From: Mycobacterium sp. E2479
GTDB taxonomy: Bacteria; Actinomycetota; Actinomycetes; Mycobacteriales; Mycobacteriaceae
Length of the DNA stretch: 64,000 nucleotides
Reading direction: 5' to 3'
NCBI RefSeq assembly: GCF_001667925.1
Contig: NZ_LZJR01000046.1
Location: 1 to 64,000, forward strand
Of this stretch, positions 43,705-52,501 are shown piece by piece. A program made the translations under genes and the position numbers. The notes below the pieces were generated by a model that saw only the letters and a program-made list of their open reading frames with translations, did not search any database and was not told where the DNA came from. Each line of letters begins with the position of its first letter. The first letter of the stretch is position 1.

Positions 43705-43710
43705 ATGCTA
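43705..43710 (-). promoter_or_regulatory. -10 hexamer of leaderless php promoter
   Basis: On the minus strand TAGCAT lies 7 nt before the GTG at 43697, with TTGGTC 15 bp further upstream. The TTGGTC is part of GACC-AACAG-GGTC (43726-43738), a short palindrome in the php-fadE4 gap. Confidence 0.45.
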
Positions 43711-43821
43711 GGTGGACTGGTACGTGACCAACAGGGTCGTTTTGTTGCGGGGACCCCGGCGGCCGCGCTATTGCAGTACCGTCACCCTCGTCTTCGTCGA
43801 GAGCCCGCTGGGAGTCACGTC

Positions 43822-45522
43822 ATGTTGCTCAATCCGACCCACCTGCAACGCCAGTACCCAGACCACCGCTCGGCGGAAATCATGTCCGCCACGGTCGACT
43901 TCTTCGAGTCCCGGGGCAAGGCCCGGCTGAAGTCCGATGACCACGAACGGGTGTGGTACTCGGAGTTTTTGGACCATATCGGTCGCGAGCGCATTTTCGC
44001 GTCGTTGCTGACCCCCAGCGCCTACGGCGCACGAGATTGCCGCTGGGATACCTACCGGATCAGTGCGTTCGCCGAGATCGTCGGCTTCTACGGGCTGAAC
44101 TACTGGTACCCCTTCCAGGTCAGCGCCTTGGGCCTGGGCCCGATCTGGATGAGTGCCAACTCCGACGCCAAGCGCAAGGCCGCCGCGTTGCTCGAGGCGG
44201 GCGAGGTCTTCGCCTTCGGCCTGTCGGAGCAGACGCACGGCGCGGACGTCTACCAGACTGACATGAACCTGACACCCTCGCCGGACGGAGGCTGGACGGC
44301 CGCCGGGGAAAAGTACTACATCGGCAACGCAAACGTGGCGCGGATGGTCTCCACCTTCGGCAAGTTCGACGGCACCGACGAATACGTGTTTTTCGCCGCA
44401 GACTCCCAGCATGATCGCTACCACCTGATCAAGAACGTGGTGAACTCCCAGAACTTCGTCGCCAACTATGCGCTGCGCGACTACCCGGTCACCGAGGCCG
44501 ACATCCTGCACCGCGGCGCCGAGGCCTTTCACGCCGCCCTCAACACCGTCAACGTCTGCAAGTACAACCTCGGTTGGGGAGCGGTCGGCATGTGTACGCA
44601 CGCGATGTACGAGGCGGTCACCCACGCGTCCAACCGCATCCTGTACGGGACGGTCGTCACCGACTTCACCCACGTGCGGCGGCTGCTCACCGATGCCTAT
44701 GCGCGGCTGGTCGCGATGCGGCTGGTCGCCACCCGGGCCTGCGACTACATGCGCAGCGCGTCGGGCTCCGACCGCCGCTACCTGCTGTACAGCCCGCTCA
44801 CCAAGGCGAAGATCACCAGCGAAGGCGAACGCGTCATCACCGCGCTATGGGACGTCATCGCCGCCAAAGGCGTCGAGAAGGACACCATCTTCGAGGCGAT
44901 GACGCGCGAAATCGGCCTGCTGCCAAGGCTGGAGGGCACCGTGCACATCAACATCGGGCTGCTCGCCAAGTTCATGCCGAACTTCCTGTTCGCCCCCAAC
45001 AGCGGGCTGCCGTTGATCGGCCGCCGCGACGACGACGCCGACGACGCCTTCCTGTTCGCGCAGGGGCCGACCGGCGGCCTGGGCAAGGTGCGCTTCCACG
45101 ACTGGCGCGCGCCCTTCGACGGCTTCGGACACCTGCCCAACGTCGCGCTGCTGCGCTCGCAGATCGACGTGCTCGCCGACATGCTGGCCAGCGCCACCCC
45201 GGACGCCACGCAGCAGAAGGACATCGACTTCGCCTTCGCCGTCGGTCAGCTGTTCGCGACGGTTCCCTACGCCCAGCTCATCCTGGAGGAAGCTGCGCTA
45301 TCGGGCGTCGACGAGGGGTTGATCGACGAGATCTTCGCCGTGTTGGTCCGCGACTTCAACGCCTACGCGGTGGAGCTGTCCGACAAGCCCGCGACGACGG
45401 ACGAACAGGCGCGCTTTGCGTTGCGGATGATCCGCCGCCCCGTCCACGACCCCGCGCGCTACGACCAGATTTGGAAGGATCACGTCCTGCCGCTGAACGG
45501 CGCCTACCGGATGCGCCCCTGA
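43822..45522 (+). CDS. fadE4: Acyl-CoA dehydrogenase FadE4
   Basis: The 566-residue protein matches FadE4 (568 residues), a large-form acyl-CoA dehydrogenase. The middle domain has FGLSEQTHGADVYQTDMNL, which takes the place of the usual TEPxxGSD, then GEKYYIGNANVARM. The C-terminal helical part includes LGWGAVGMCTHAMYEAVTHA and ILYGTVVTDF, with a hydrophilic end LPLNGAYRMRP. The catalytic base is not evident by simple motif matching, so its activity is uncertain. The ATG at 43822 follows GGGAG. A terminator-like hairpin follows. Confidence 0.9.
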   Translation: MLLNPTHLQRQYPDHRSAEIMSATVDFFESRGKARLKSDDHERVWYSEFLDHIGRERIFASLLTPSAYGARDCRWDTYRISAFAEIVGFYGLNYWYPFQVSALGLGPIWMSANSDAKRKAAALLEAGEVFAFGLSEQTHGADVYQTDMNLTPSPDGGWTAAGEKYYIGNANVARMVSTFGKFDGTDEYVFFAADSQHDRYHLIKNVVNSQNFVANYALRDYPVTEADILHRGAEAFHAALNTVNVCKYNLGWGAVGMCTHAMYEAVTHASNRILYGTVVTDFTHVRRLLTDAYARLVAMRLVATRACDYMRSASGSDRRYLLYSPLTKAKITSEGERVITALWDVIAAKGVEKDTIFEAMTREIGLLPRLEGTVHINIGLLAKFMPNFLFAPNSGLPLIGRRDDDADDAFLFAQGPTGGLGKVRFHDWRAPFDGFGHLPNVALLRSQIDVLADMLASATPDATQQKDIDFAFAVGQLFATVPYAQLILEEAALSGVDEGLIDEIFAVLVRDFNAYAVELSDKPATTDEQARFALRMIRRPVHDPARYDQIWKDHVLPLNGAYRMRP

Positions 45523-45526
45523 GGCG

Positions 45527-45545
45527 CCTGGCGGGAAACGCCGGG
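45527..45545 (+). terminator. Hairpin after fadE4
   Basis: CCTGGCG (45527-45533) pairs with CGCCGGG (45539-45545) around GGAAA, with one wobble pair. It lies directly after the fadE4 stop, between convergent genes. Confidence 0.45.
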
Positions 45546-45565
45546 GCAGTTCTGCCGTGGCGCGG

Positions 45566-46024
45566 CTATCCGCGCGATGCGATCGGAACCAGGTGTTCGA
45601 AGCCGGCCATCGAGGCCACCTGGGGCAGGCGGCGGATCGCGCCGTTCTGGGCCCACTGACCTTCGGGCACCTCGTGGATGACGCACGATGTGACCACCGT
45701 CCGGTTGCCGTGCGTGCCCGCGGCGGAGGCGGCCGCCTGTTGAAGGTCGTGGGCGAAACGCGCTTTGCGCGCGCCGTCGAGCACGCCGCCGCTGACTTGC
45801 CAATCGACGAACACGCCGGCGACCCCGGCGTCCGCGGAGGCGCCGGCGGAATAGAAGCCTCCCGGAGCCAATTCCGTCAGCAGCACCAATGCGCGAATCC
45901 GATGGTGGGGCTCGTCGGGCACGGACTCGGCATCACAGGCCGCCTCGGTGAGCGCTGCCACGAGACGCGCCTTCTGAGCATCGTCGAAAGCACCGGACGT
46001 GAGGGTCACTCGGAGTAAGGGCAT
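45566..46024 (-). CDS. Tautomerase-superfamily protein with N-terminal Pro
   Basis: The 152-residue product has MPLLRVTLTSG at its start. Removal of Met leaves the catalytic Pro1 of the 4-oxalocrotonate tautomerase/MIF superfamily. Two beta-alpha-beta units follow: residues 2-60 with LVAALTEAACDAE, and 75-135 with RFAHDLQQAA and NRTVVTSCVIHEVPEGQWAQNG. The latter resembles the cis-CaaD/MSAD-type region with the Glu and Trp. The start is chosen at 46024, not 46033, because only this one exposes the Pro. The substrate is unknown. It is divergent from a GlxA-type regulator gene by 74 bp. Confidence 0.85.
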   Translation of the reverse strand: MPLLRVTLTSGAFDDAQKARLVAALTEAACDAESVPDEPHHRIRALVLLTELAPGGFYSAGASADAGVAGVFVDWQVSGGVLDGARKARFAHDLQQAAASAAGTHGNRTVVTSCVIHEVPEGQWAQNGAIRRLPQVASMAGFEHLVPIASRG

Positions 46025-46085
46025 GAGAACCACCCTGCGGCGCTGGGCGCCCCAGAAGCTAGTGGCAGGGCGGACAATTTCCTTG

Positions 46086-46091
46086 CATAAT
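46086..46091 (+). promoter_or_regulatory. -10 hexamer of leaderless regulator promoter
   Basis: CATAAT, one mismatch from TATAAT, lies 7 nt before the ATG at 46099. No Shine-Dalgarno is seen, so leaderless transcription is likely. Confidence 0.5.
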
Positions 46092-46098
46092 TCGCCAC

Positions 46099-47067
46099 AT
46101 GATCGGTGTCGATGTTCTTGTCCTCGATGGGGCCAGCGCCAGCGCAGTGGGCGCCACGATCGACGTCGTCCATGCGGCGAATCGAATCCACCGCAGAAGT
46201 TCGTTTGACTTGCGGTTCGTGGCGCCCGAAAGCCTCGTTGCCCTGCGTGGCGGACTGACCGCCACGGGTCAGCCGCTGGCGCGGGCGAAACCGCGAGACG
46301 TGGTCGTCATTCCCGGCCTCGGTGCCGCCGAACCCGCCGAGATCGCCGACCGACTCGGTGCCGCGGACGTGAGCGCCGCTGCGGAATGGCTGCGGAGGGC
46401 CCGTGCCGGCGGCGCCGACATCGCCGCCTCGTGCACAGCAGTGTTCGTCCTTGGCTTCGCCGGTTTGCTGGACGAACGACGCTGCGTGACCACGTGGTGG
46501 CTCGGCGCGGATCTTGCCCGTCTTGCGCCGGGCGCCCGGGTCGTGATCGACGAAATGGTGGTCCGCGACGGACCGATCTGGACCGCGGGTAGCGCGTTCG
46601 CCCATATCGACCTGATGCTGGCGCTCATCCGCGACCTCGGCGGGGCGGCGTTGACCGACGAACTCGCCAACCGACTCGTCGCCGATCAGCGCACATCGCA
46701 AGCGGGGTTCCTCATTCCCTCACACCTGGCGGCCCGCGACGAAACTGTCGCCGGGCTGGAGAGATTCGTACGCTCCCATCTGAACGAGGCACACACGCTG
46801 GATTCGTTGGCCCACTGGTGCCGGCTGAGCCCGCGGACGCTGGCGCGACGAACGAGGAAGGCGGCCGGACTCAGCCCACTGCAGCTTGTGCAACGGGTGC
46901 GCCTTGAACGTGCGCTGCATCTTCTGCGGACGACCCCGATGCCCCTTGAAGAAATCGCCGCTGCGGTGGGCCTAGCCGACCCGGCGACGCTGTACCGACT
47001 GGTCAAGCGACACACCGGCCGATCGCCCGGCGCATTGCGTCCAGGCGCCCGGCCGAAGTCGGCGTAG
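46099..47067 (+). CDS. GlxA-type AraC regulator with DJ-1/PfpI domain
   Basis: The 322-residue protein joins an N-terminal class I glutamine amidotransferase-like (DJ-1/PfpI) domain to a C-terminal AraC double helix-turn-helix. The first has VVVIPGLGAAEP and a nucleophile elbow IAASCTAVFVLG with Cys. The second runs from about 225: TLDSLAHWCRLSPRTLARRTRKAAGLSP and then EEIAAAVGLADPATLYRLVKRHTGRSP. The amidotransferase domain is a ligand sensor in this group. It is divergent from the tautomerase gene and is its likely regulator. Confidence 0.9.
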   Translation: MIGVDVLVLDGASASAVGATIDVVHAANRIHRRSSFDLRFVAPESLVALRGGLTATGQPLARAKPRDVVVIPGLGAAEPAEIADRLGAADVSAAAEWLRRARAGGADIAASCTAVFVLGFAGLLDERRCVTTWWLGADLARLAPGARVVIDEMVVRDGPIWTAGSAFAHIDLMLALIRDLGGAALTDELANRLVADQRTSQAGFLIPSHLAARDETVAGLERFVRSHLNEAHTLDSLAHWCRLSPRTLARRTRKAAGLSPLQLVQRVRLERALHLLRTTPMPLEEIAAAVGLADPATLYRLVKRHTGRSPGALRPGARPKSA

Positions 47068-47134
47068 CTAGGAGCTGTCCGCATACGATCGGTCTCGCGC
47101 CCCACGCCTCGGCGAGAAGGCCGGCACGAACCCC

Positions 47135-47175
47135 TTGACTGTGAAGTTCCTCACAGTAGGATGACCAGTGGTCAT
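47135..47175 (+). promoter_or_regulatory. Promoter and palindromic operators of the TetR-R2lox operon
   Basis: A promoter of TTGACT (47135-47140) and TAGGAT (47157-47162) with 16-bp spacing overlaps two perfect dyads. One is ACTGTGA-AGTTCC-TCACAGT (47138-47157). The other, ATGACCA-G-TGGTCAT (47161-47175), is a 15-bp palindrome sitting across the -10 and start region. The second is a good TetR-family operator candidate. Confidence 0.65.
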
Positions 47176-47192
47176 TCAGTTGAGGAGGGGCA

Positions 47193-47888
47193 TTGCCAAC
47201 GGTCACTTGGGCGCGCGTCGATCCCGCCCGCCGGGCCGCGATCATCGAGGCCGCTGAGTCGGAATTCGGGGCCCATGGGTTCTCCCGGGGCAGCCTGAAT
47301 GTCATCGCACGCCGCGCCGGGGTCGCCAAGGGCAGCCTGTTCCAGTACTTCGCGGACAAGCGTGACCTGTATGCGTTCATCGCCGACATCGCCAGCCAGC
47401 GGGTGCGCGCCTATATGGAAGATCGCATCCGCGAACTCGACCCGAGCCGGCCGTTCTTCGACTTTCTCACCGATTGGCTCGACGCGTGGGTGGCCTACTT
47501 CGCGGACCATCCGCACGAACGCGCGCTGCACGCCGCGGCGACCCTGGAGGTCGACACCGAAGCCCGCGTCAGCGTGCAGAACGTCATCCACCGTCACTAT
47601 TTGGAAGTGATGCGGCCGCTGGTCCGCGATGCGCACGTCCGCGGCGACCTTCGCGCGGATTCCGACACCGATGCGCTGTTGTCGTTGCTGCTGTTGATCT
47701 TTCCGCACCTGGCATTGGCGCCCTACATGCGCGGCCTGGATCCGGTTCTGGGGCTCGACGAGCCCACCCCGGAGCAGCCGGCGCTGGCCGTGCGCCGACT
47801 CGTCGCGGTGCTGGCGGTGGCGTTCTCCGCTGCGCCGAAAACCCCGCCGGTCGGCTCAGCCCCTAAACGATCTGAGGAGGTCACATGA
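47193..47888 (+). CDS. TetR-family regulator of the R2lox operon, Rv0232 homologue
   Basis: The 231-residue protein (229 in M. tuberculosis) has a TetR DNA-binding domain: [20 protein letters not shown] then [21 protein letters not shown] larger helical ligand domain follows. It begins with TTG after GAGGAGGGG. Its last codons read EEVT and TGA, and the ATG of the R2lox gene overlaps (ATGA, 47885-47888). Upstream lie two perfect palindromes over the promoter, consistent with autorepression. The inducer is not known. Confidence 0.9.
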   Translation: MPTVTWARVDPARRAAIIEAAESEFGAHGFSRGSLNVIARRAGVAKGSLFQYFADKRDLYAFIADIASQRVRAYMEDRIRELDPSRPFFDFLTDWLDAWVAYFADHPHERALHAAATLEVDTEARVSVQNVIHRHYLEVMRPLVRDAHVRGDLRADSDTDALLSLLLLIFPHLALAPYMRGLDPVLGLDEPTPEQPALAVRRLVAVLAVAFSAAPKTPPVGSAPKRSEEVT

Positions 47889-48826
47889 ACAGAACCCGTA
47901 TAGCCTCGATGGCCGAGGGCGGTCTCAACTGGGACAGCTTGCCGCTCAAGCTGTTTGCGGGCGGCAACGCGAAATTCTGGAATCCCGCCGACATCGACTT
48001 CTCCCGCGATCGCGAAGACTGGGAACGCCTCACCGACGACGAACGCCACTACGCGACCCGGCTGTGCGCCGAGTTCATCGCCGGCGAGGAATCGGTGACC
48101 CAGGACATCCAGCCGTTCATGGCCGCGATGCGGGCCGAAGGCCGGCTCGGTGACGAGATGTATCTGACGCAGTTCGCGTTCGAGGAGGCCAAGCACGTCC
48201 AGGTGTTCCGCATGTGGCTCGACGCCGTCGGGATCACCGAGGATCTGCACAATTTCCTCGAGGACGTGCCGACCTACCGCACGATCTTCTACGAGGAACT
48301 GCCGGACTGCCTGAACGCGTTGACGGTTGATCCGTCGCCGGCGGCCCAGGTGCGGGCGTCGGTGACCTATAACCACATGGTCGAAGGCATGCTGGCGCTG
48401 ACCGGTTACTTCGGCTGGCACAAGATCTGCGTGGAACGCGGCATCCTGCCCGGCATGCAGGAGTTGGTGCGGCGCATCGGCGACGACGAGCGCCGGCACA
48501 TGGCGTGGGGCACCTTCACCTGCCGGCGCCACGTTGCCGCCGACGACGCCAACTGGGGCGTCTTCGAAACGCGGATGAACGAGCTGATGCCGCTCGGCCT
48601 GCGCCTGATCGAGGAAGGCTTCGCCCTCTACGACCCGATGCCCTTCGGCCTGTCGGTGGATGAGTTCATGCAGTACGCCGCCGACAAGGGGATGCGACGC
48701 TTCGGCACCATCTCCAGCGCCCGCGGACGTCCGCTCGGCGAGATCGATGTCGACTACTCCCCGCTGCAGCTCGAGGACACCTTCGCCGACGAGGACGAGC
48801 GAGCGCTGGCAGGGGCCTCCGCCTAG
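47885..48826 (+). CDS. nrdB: R2-like ligand-binding oxidase (R2lox), Rv0233 homologue
   Basis: The 313-residue protein is an R2lox with a Mn/Fe cofactor, not a ribonucleotide reductase subunit, despite the nrdB name. All metal ligands match the M. tuberculosis numbering: Glu68, Glu101, His104, Glu167, Glu202 and His205. The Val71 and Tyr162 that form the ether crosslink are also present. The family binds a long-chain fatty acid ligand in a tunnel and may perform two-electron oxidations. The ATG overlaps the TetR stop, so production is coupled to the regulator. gabD1 converges 16 bp later. Confidence 0.95.
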   Translation: MNRTRIASMAEGGLNWDSLPLKLFAGGNAKFWNPADIDFSRDREDWERLTDDERHYATRLCAEFIAGEESVTQDIQPFMAAMRAEGRLGDEMYLTQFAFEEAKHVQVFRMWLDAVGITEDLHNFLEDVPTYRTIFYEELPDCLNALTVDPSPAAQVRASVTYNHMVEGMLALTGYFGWHKICVERGILPGMQELVRRIGDDERRHMAWGTFTCRRHVAADDANWGVFETRMNELMPLGLRLIEEGFALYDPMPFGLSVDEFMQYAADKGMRRFGTISSARGRPLGEIDVDYSPLQLEDTFADEDERALAGASA

Positions 48827-48842
48827 CGCTCGGCGGTCCGGC

Positions 48843-50261
48843 TCACTCGACCTTGTCGCCGCCGCTCGAGGAGCCGTTCTCGGATTCCCCGACCCACACG
48901 GTCTTGGCGTTGACGAAGGCACGGATGCCCAGGCTGGCGAGTTCGCGTCCGTACCCGGACCGCTTGACGCCGCCGAACCCCAATTCGGGATAGGACACCG
49001 TCATCCCGTTGATGAAGACCTGGCCGGCCTCGATGTCATCGATGAACCGCTGCTGCTCGGCCTCGTCGTTGGTCCAGGCGTTGGACCCCAGGCCGAACGT
49101 GGTGGCGTTGGCAATGTCGATGGCTTCGTCGATGTCAGCCGCCCGATACATCGACGCGACCGGGCCGAACACCTCCTCGGTGTACAGGGCCATGTCCTTG
49201 GTGATGTCGGTGACCACTGTCGGCGGGTAGAACCACCCCGGTCCGTCGATGGCCTTGCCGCCGAGCCGGATCGTGGCGCCCGCCGCGGCGGCGTCATCGA
49301 CCTGCTTGGCGATCTCGTCGCGGCCCGATTCGGTGGCCAGCGGGCCCACGTCTGTGTCCGGGTCGGTCGGGTCGCCGACGGTCAGCGCCTTCATCCGCTC
49401 GGTGAACTTGTCGACGAACGCGTCGTAGATGTCGGTGTGCACGATGAACCGCTTCGCGGCGATGCAGGACTGGCCGTTGTTCTGCACCCGGGCGGTGACC
49501 GCGGTCTTGGCGGCCTCGTCCAGGTTCGCCGACGGCATCACGATGAACGGGTCACTACCGCCGAGCTCGAGCACGGTCGGCTTGATCTCGTCGCCGGCGA
49601 TGGCCGCCACCGACTGGCCGGCCGGTTCGCTGCCTGTCAGCGTGGCCGCAGTCACCCGGGGATCGCGCAGGATGCGCTCGACCGCGCTCGAGGAGACGAG
49701 CAGGGTCTGGAAACACCCCTCGGGGAAGCCGCCGCGGGCGATGACGTCGGCAAGGTAGAGCGCGGTCTGGGGAACGTTCGACGCGTGCTTGAGGATCCCG
49801 ACGTTGCCGGCCATCAGCGCCGGCGCCGCGAACCGCACGGCCTGCCAGAGCGGAAAGTTCCACGGCATCACCGCCAGCACCACCCCGAGCGGCTGGTAGC
49901 GGATGTAGGCCCGCTTCGCGCCTACCGCTTTGGCGTCGGCCGGCTCGTCGGCCAGCATCTGCTCGGCGTTTTCGGCGTAGTAGCGAAAACCCTTGGCGCA
50001 CTTCAGCACTTCGGCCTTGGCCGACTTCAGGGTCTTACCCATCTCCAGCGTCATCATGGCGGCGACCTCGTCGGCCTCGGCCTCCAGCAGGTCGGCGGTC
50101 GCGTTTGCCCACTGGGCGCGCTGGGCAAACGTCGTGTTGTGGCGGTAGTCGAGGAAGCGTTCGTAAGCGCGCGCAATCGCGGCATCGACTTCTTGATCGG
50201 TGGCCGGGGTGAAGGTCTTCACTGTCTCGCCGGTAGCCGGGTTGATGGTGGCGATGGGCAC
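48843..50261 (-). CDS. gabD1: NADP-dependent succinate-semialdehyde dehydrogenase GabD1
   Basis: The 472-residue aldehyde dehydrogenase has catalytic Glu232 in LELGGSDPFIV and Cys266 in NNGQSCIAAKRF. The cofactor segment is VMPWNFPLWQAVRFAAPALM (131-150). It oxidises succinate semialdehyde to succinate, bypassing the alpha-ketoglutarate dehydrogenase step in mycobacteria. M. tuberculosis GabD1 has been annotated at 457-511 residues depending on start. It is convergent with the R2lox gene and divergent from a TPP enzyme gene. Confidence 0.93.
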   Translation of the reverse strand: MPIATINPATGETVKTFTPATDQEVDAAIARAYERFLDYRHNTTFAQRAQWANATADLLEAEADEVAAMMTLEMGKTLKSAKAEVLKCAKGFRYYAENAEQMLADEPADAKAVGAKRAYIRYQPLGVVLAVMPWNFPLWQAVRFAAPALMAGNVGILKHASNVPQTALYLADVIARGGFPEGCFQTLLVSSSAVERILRDPRVTAATLTGSEPAGQSVAAIAGDEIKPTVLELGGSDPFIVMPSANLDEAAKTAVTARVQNNGQSCIAAKRFIVHTDIYDAFVDKFTERMKALTVGDPTDPDTDVGPLATESGRDEIAKQVDDAAAAGATIRLGGKAIDGPGWFYPPTVVTDITKDMALYTEEVFGPVASMYRAADIDEAIDIANATTFGLGSNAWTNDEAEQQRFIDDIEAGQVFINGMTVSYPELGFGGVKRSGYGRELASLGIRAFVNAKTVWVGESENGSSSGGDKVE

Positions 50262-50352
50262 GTCGGCGCTCCCTTCATTGGGTTTGTCTTGCTCGGTGGC
50301 GGAAAGTCCAACACCCAGCCTGCCACTATCGTTCCCCTAAGGGAGGTGTCGG

Positions 50353-51999
50353 ATGAGCAGAGCCGCTGAGTTGATCGTCAAGTGCCTGGAAAACGAGGGT
50401 GTCGCCGTCGTATTCGGGTTGCCCGGCGAGGAGAACATTCGTTTCGTGCAAGCGCTGGCGTCGTCGAGCATCCGGTATGTGCTCACCCGGCATGAGCAGG
50501 CCGCCTCGTTCATGGCGGAGATGTACGGGCGGGTCACCGGCCGAGCGGCGGTGGTGTCTTCGACGCTGGGCCCAGGTGCCATCAACATGCAACTGGGGGT
50601 CGCCGACGCCACCACCAACAGCACCCCGCTGGTGGCGATCTCCGCCCAGGTAGGTCACGACCGCGAGTACAAGGAGTCACACCAGTACGTCGACCTGGTG
50701 TCCATGTTCGCGCCGATCACCCGGTGGGCCGCCGACATTCCGACCGCGCGCGCCATACCGGAGATGGTGCGCAAAGCCTTCAAACAGGCCGAGACCGAAC
50801 GCCCGGCGGCGGTCTATCTCGCCGTGCCGGAACACATCGACGCCGACGAGGCCGACTACGACCTGACGCCCTTGCCGCGCAACGTCGTCCGCGCCGACGC
50901 GCCGGCGTTCCGCCAGGTGGCACGCGCGGTCGATATTTTGCGCAATGCGCGTCGTCCGGTGGTGCTGGCCGGTCACGGCGCGGCCCGTGCCGACGCGACT
51001 AAGGCCCTCGTGCGCTTCTCCGAAAAATTCGGCATCCCGGTGGCCAACACGTTCCACGGCAAGGGCGTCATGCCCGACGATCACCCCAACAGCATCGGGA
51101 CGCTCGGGTTCATGCGGCACGACTATGTGAACTTCGGGTTCGACAACGCCGACGCCGTCATCGCTGTCGGTTACGAGCTGCAGGAATTCGACCCGGTGCG
51201 GATCAACCCCACGGCCGACAAGAAGGTCATCCATGTTCATCGCTTCCCGGCCGAGGTCGACGCGCATTATTCGGTCGACGTCGGAATTATCGGCGACATC
51301 AGCGCTTCGCTGGACGCGCTGACCGAGGCGCTCGAGGACCATGTCTTCGAGGCTGACCCGAAAATCCCCGGTTCTGGTCTTCTTCATGAGGAATTCGAAC
51401 GGGGACAAGAGGATTCGCGCTATCCGCTGGCGCCGGCGCGAGTGGTGGCCGACACGCGCGCGGCGCTGGGCCGCAGCGACGTCGTCCTGGTCGACACCGG
51501 CGCGACCAAGATGTGGATGGCCCGGCTCTATCCGACGTACGAGCGGAACACCTGTCTGATCTCAAACGGGTTGTCCACCATGAGCTTTGCCCTTCCCGGA
51601 GCGCTGGGCGTCAAGCTGGCGCAGCCGGAGGCCAAGGTGCTGGCCGTCGTCGGCGACGGCGCATTCCTGATGAACTCGCAAGAAATCGAGACCGCGGTCC
51701 GCGAGCGGATCCCGCTGGTGGTGCTGATTTGGGATGACGGCGGTTATGGCCTCATCGAATGGAAGATGGACCTCGAACTCGGAGAACACCATTACGTGAA
51801 GTTCAATAACCCGGATGTGGTGACCTACGCGGAAAGCTTCGGCGCCAAGGGATATCGCATCAACAGCGCCGAGGAGCTGCTGCCGACGCTGCGCACCGCG
51901 CTCAACGACGACGGCGTCTCGCTGATCAGTTGCCCGGTCGACTACTCCGAGAATCTGCGGTTGACCGACCGTCTCGGCGAGCTGGACGAAACGCTATAG
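50353..51999 (+). CDS. TPP-dependent acetolactate synthase-like enzyme
   Basis: The 548-residue protein has the three-domain layout of TPP decarboxylase/synthases. The catalytic Glu is in TRHEQAASFMAEMYGR (about 46-61). The TPP-binding motif is GDGAFLMNSQEIETAVRERIP, followed by DDGGYGLIEWK. FAD-binding residues of true acetolactate synthases are not clearly kept, and no ilvN-type small subunit is adjacent. It may therefore be a catabolic acetolactate synthase or another carboligase. A GGGAGG site precedes the ATG. It is the first gene of an accessory block absent from the M. tuberculosis order gabD1-Rv0235c. Confidence 0.85.
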   Translation: MSRAAELIVKCLENEGVAVVFGLPGEENIRFVQALASSSIRYVLTRHEQAASFMAEMYGRVTGRAAVVSSTLGPGAINMQLGVADATTNSTPLVAISAQVGHDREYKESHQYVDLVSMFAPITRWAADIPTARAIPEMVRKAFKQAETERPAAVYLAVPEHIDADEADYDLTPLPRNVVRADAPAFRQVARAVDILRNARRPVVLAGHGAARADATKALVRFSEKFGIPVANTFHGKGVMPDDHPNSIGTLGFMRHDYVNFGFDNADAVIAVGYELQEFDPVRINPTADKKVIHVHRFPAEVDAHYSVDVGIIGDISASLDALTEALEDHVFEADPKIPGSGLLHEEFERGQEDSRYPLAPARVVADTRAALGRSDVVLVDTGATKMWMARLYPTYERNTCLISNGLSTMSFALPGALGVKLAQPEAKVLAVVGDGAFLMNSQEIETAVRERIPLVVLIWDDGGYGLIEWKMDLELGEHHYVKFNNPDVVTYAESFGAKGYRINSAEELLPTLRTALNDDGVSLISCPVDYSENLRLTDRLGELDETL

Positions 52000-52018
52000 G
52001 TCAAAGAACCCATTGCAG

Positions 52019-52492
52019 ATGGCAGAGCGTGATCGTGACGAGACGGGTCGGCCGCGAAATGCCCGACCGCGCGATGCGCTGGGCCGACCGCTACCCCCCG
52101 GCAGCGCAGGCGTGCCACGCGTTCCGGATGACCTGGAGCTCGCACCGGCCGAGACCCTCGCGTATGCCCAAGATCTGCTGGATCGAGGTTTCGCGTTCAA
52201 CGCTCACGAGGTCTTAGAGGCCGCGTGGAAGAGCGGTCCGGCCAACGAGCAGGCGCTCTGGCAAGGCCTGACGCAGCTAGCGGTCGGGATCACCCACGTC
52301 CAGCGGGGGAACCGAAACGGTGCCACCGCTCTGCTTCGCCGCGCCTCCGGCCACCTCGCCCACGCGAATCGGCCGGCACCGCACGGTATCGACGTCGGCG
52401 GGTTGGTGGAGTACGTCGATACGCTGATCGACGATCTTGTCGCGGGGGTCGACATCAGCGCGTCGCGGCTACGGCCCCGCCTCCTGCTCTGA
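52019..52492 (+). CDS. DUF309 family protein
   Basis: The 157-residue protein has a basic, Pro-rich N-terminus (1-30) and then the DUF309 domain. The core is AFNAHEVLEAAWKSGPANE (about 61-79), with the His-Glu pair, then QGLTQLAVGITHVQRGN and ALLRRASGHL. Members are helical proteins of unknown role. The ATG at 52019 lies 19 bp after the TPP enzyme stop, without a strong ribosome site. It converges on the DUF488 gene 9 bp away. Confidence 0.8.
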   Translation: MAERDRDETGRPRNARPRDALGRPLPPGSAGVPRVPDDLELAPAETLAYAQDLLDRGFAFNAHEVLEAAWKSGPANEQALWQGLTQLAVGITHVQRGNRNGATALLRRASGHLAHANRPAPHGIDVGGLVEYVDTLIDDLVAGVDISASRLRPRLLL

Positions 52493-52501
52493 TCGGTCCG
52501 G

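Noticed and set aside
47885-48826. Class I ribonucleotide reductase small subunit, as the nrdB name suggests
   Set aside because: Ligand spacing and the Val71/Tyr162 pair identify R2lox, and there is no large-subunit gene nearby.
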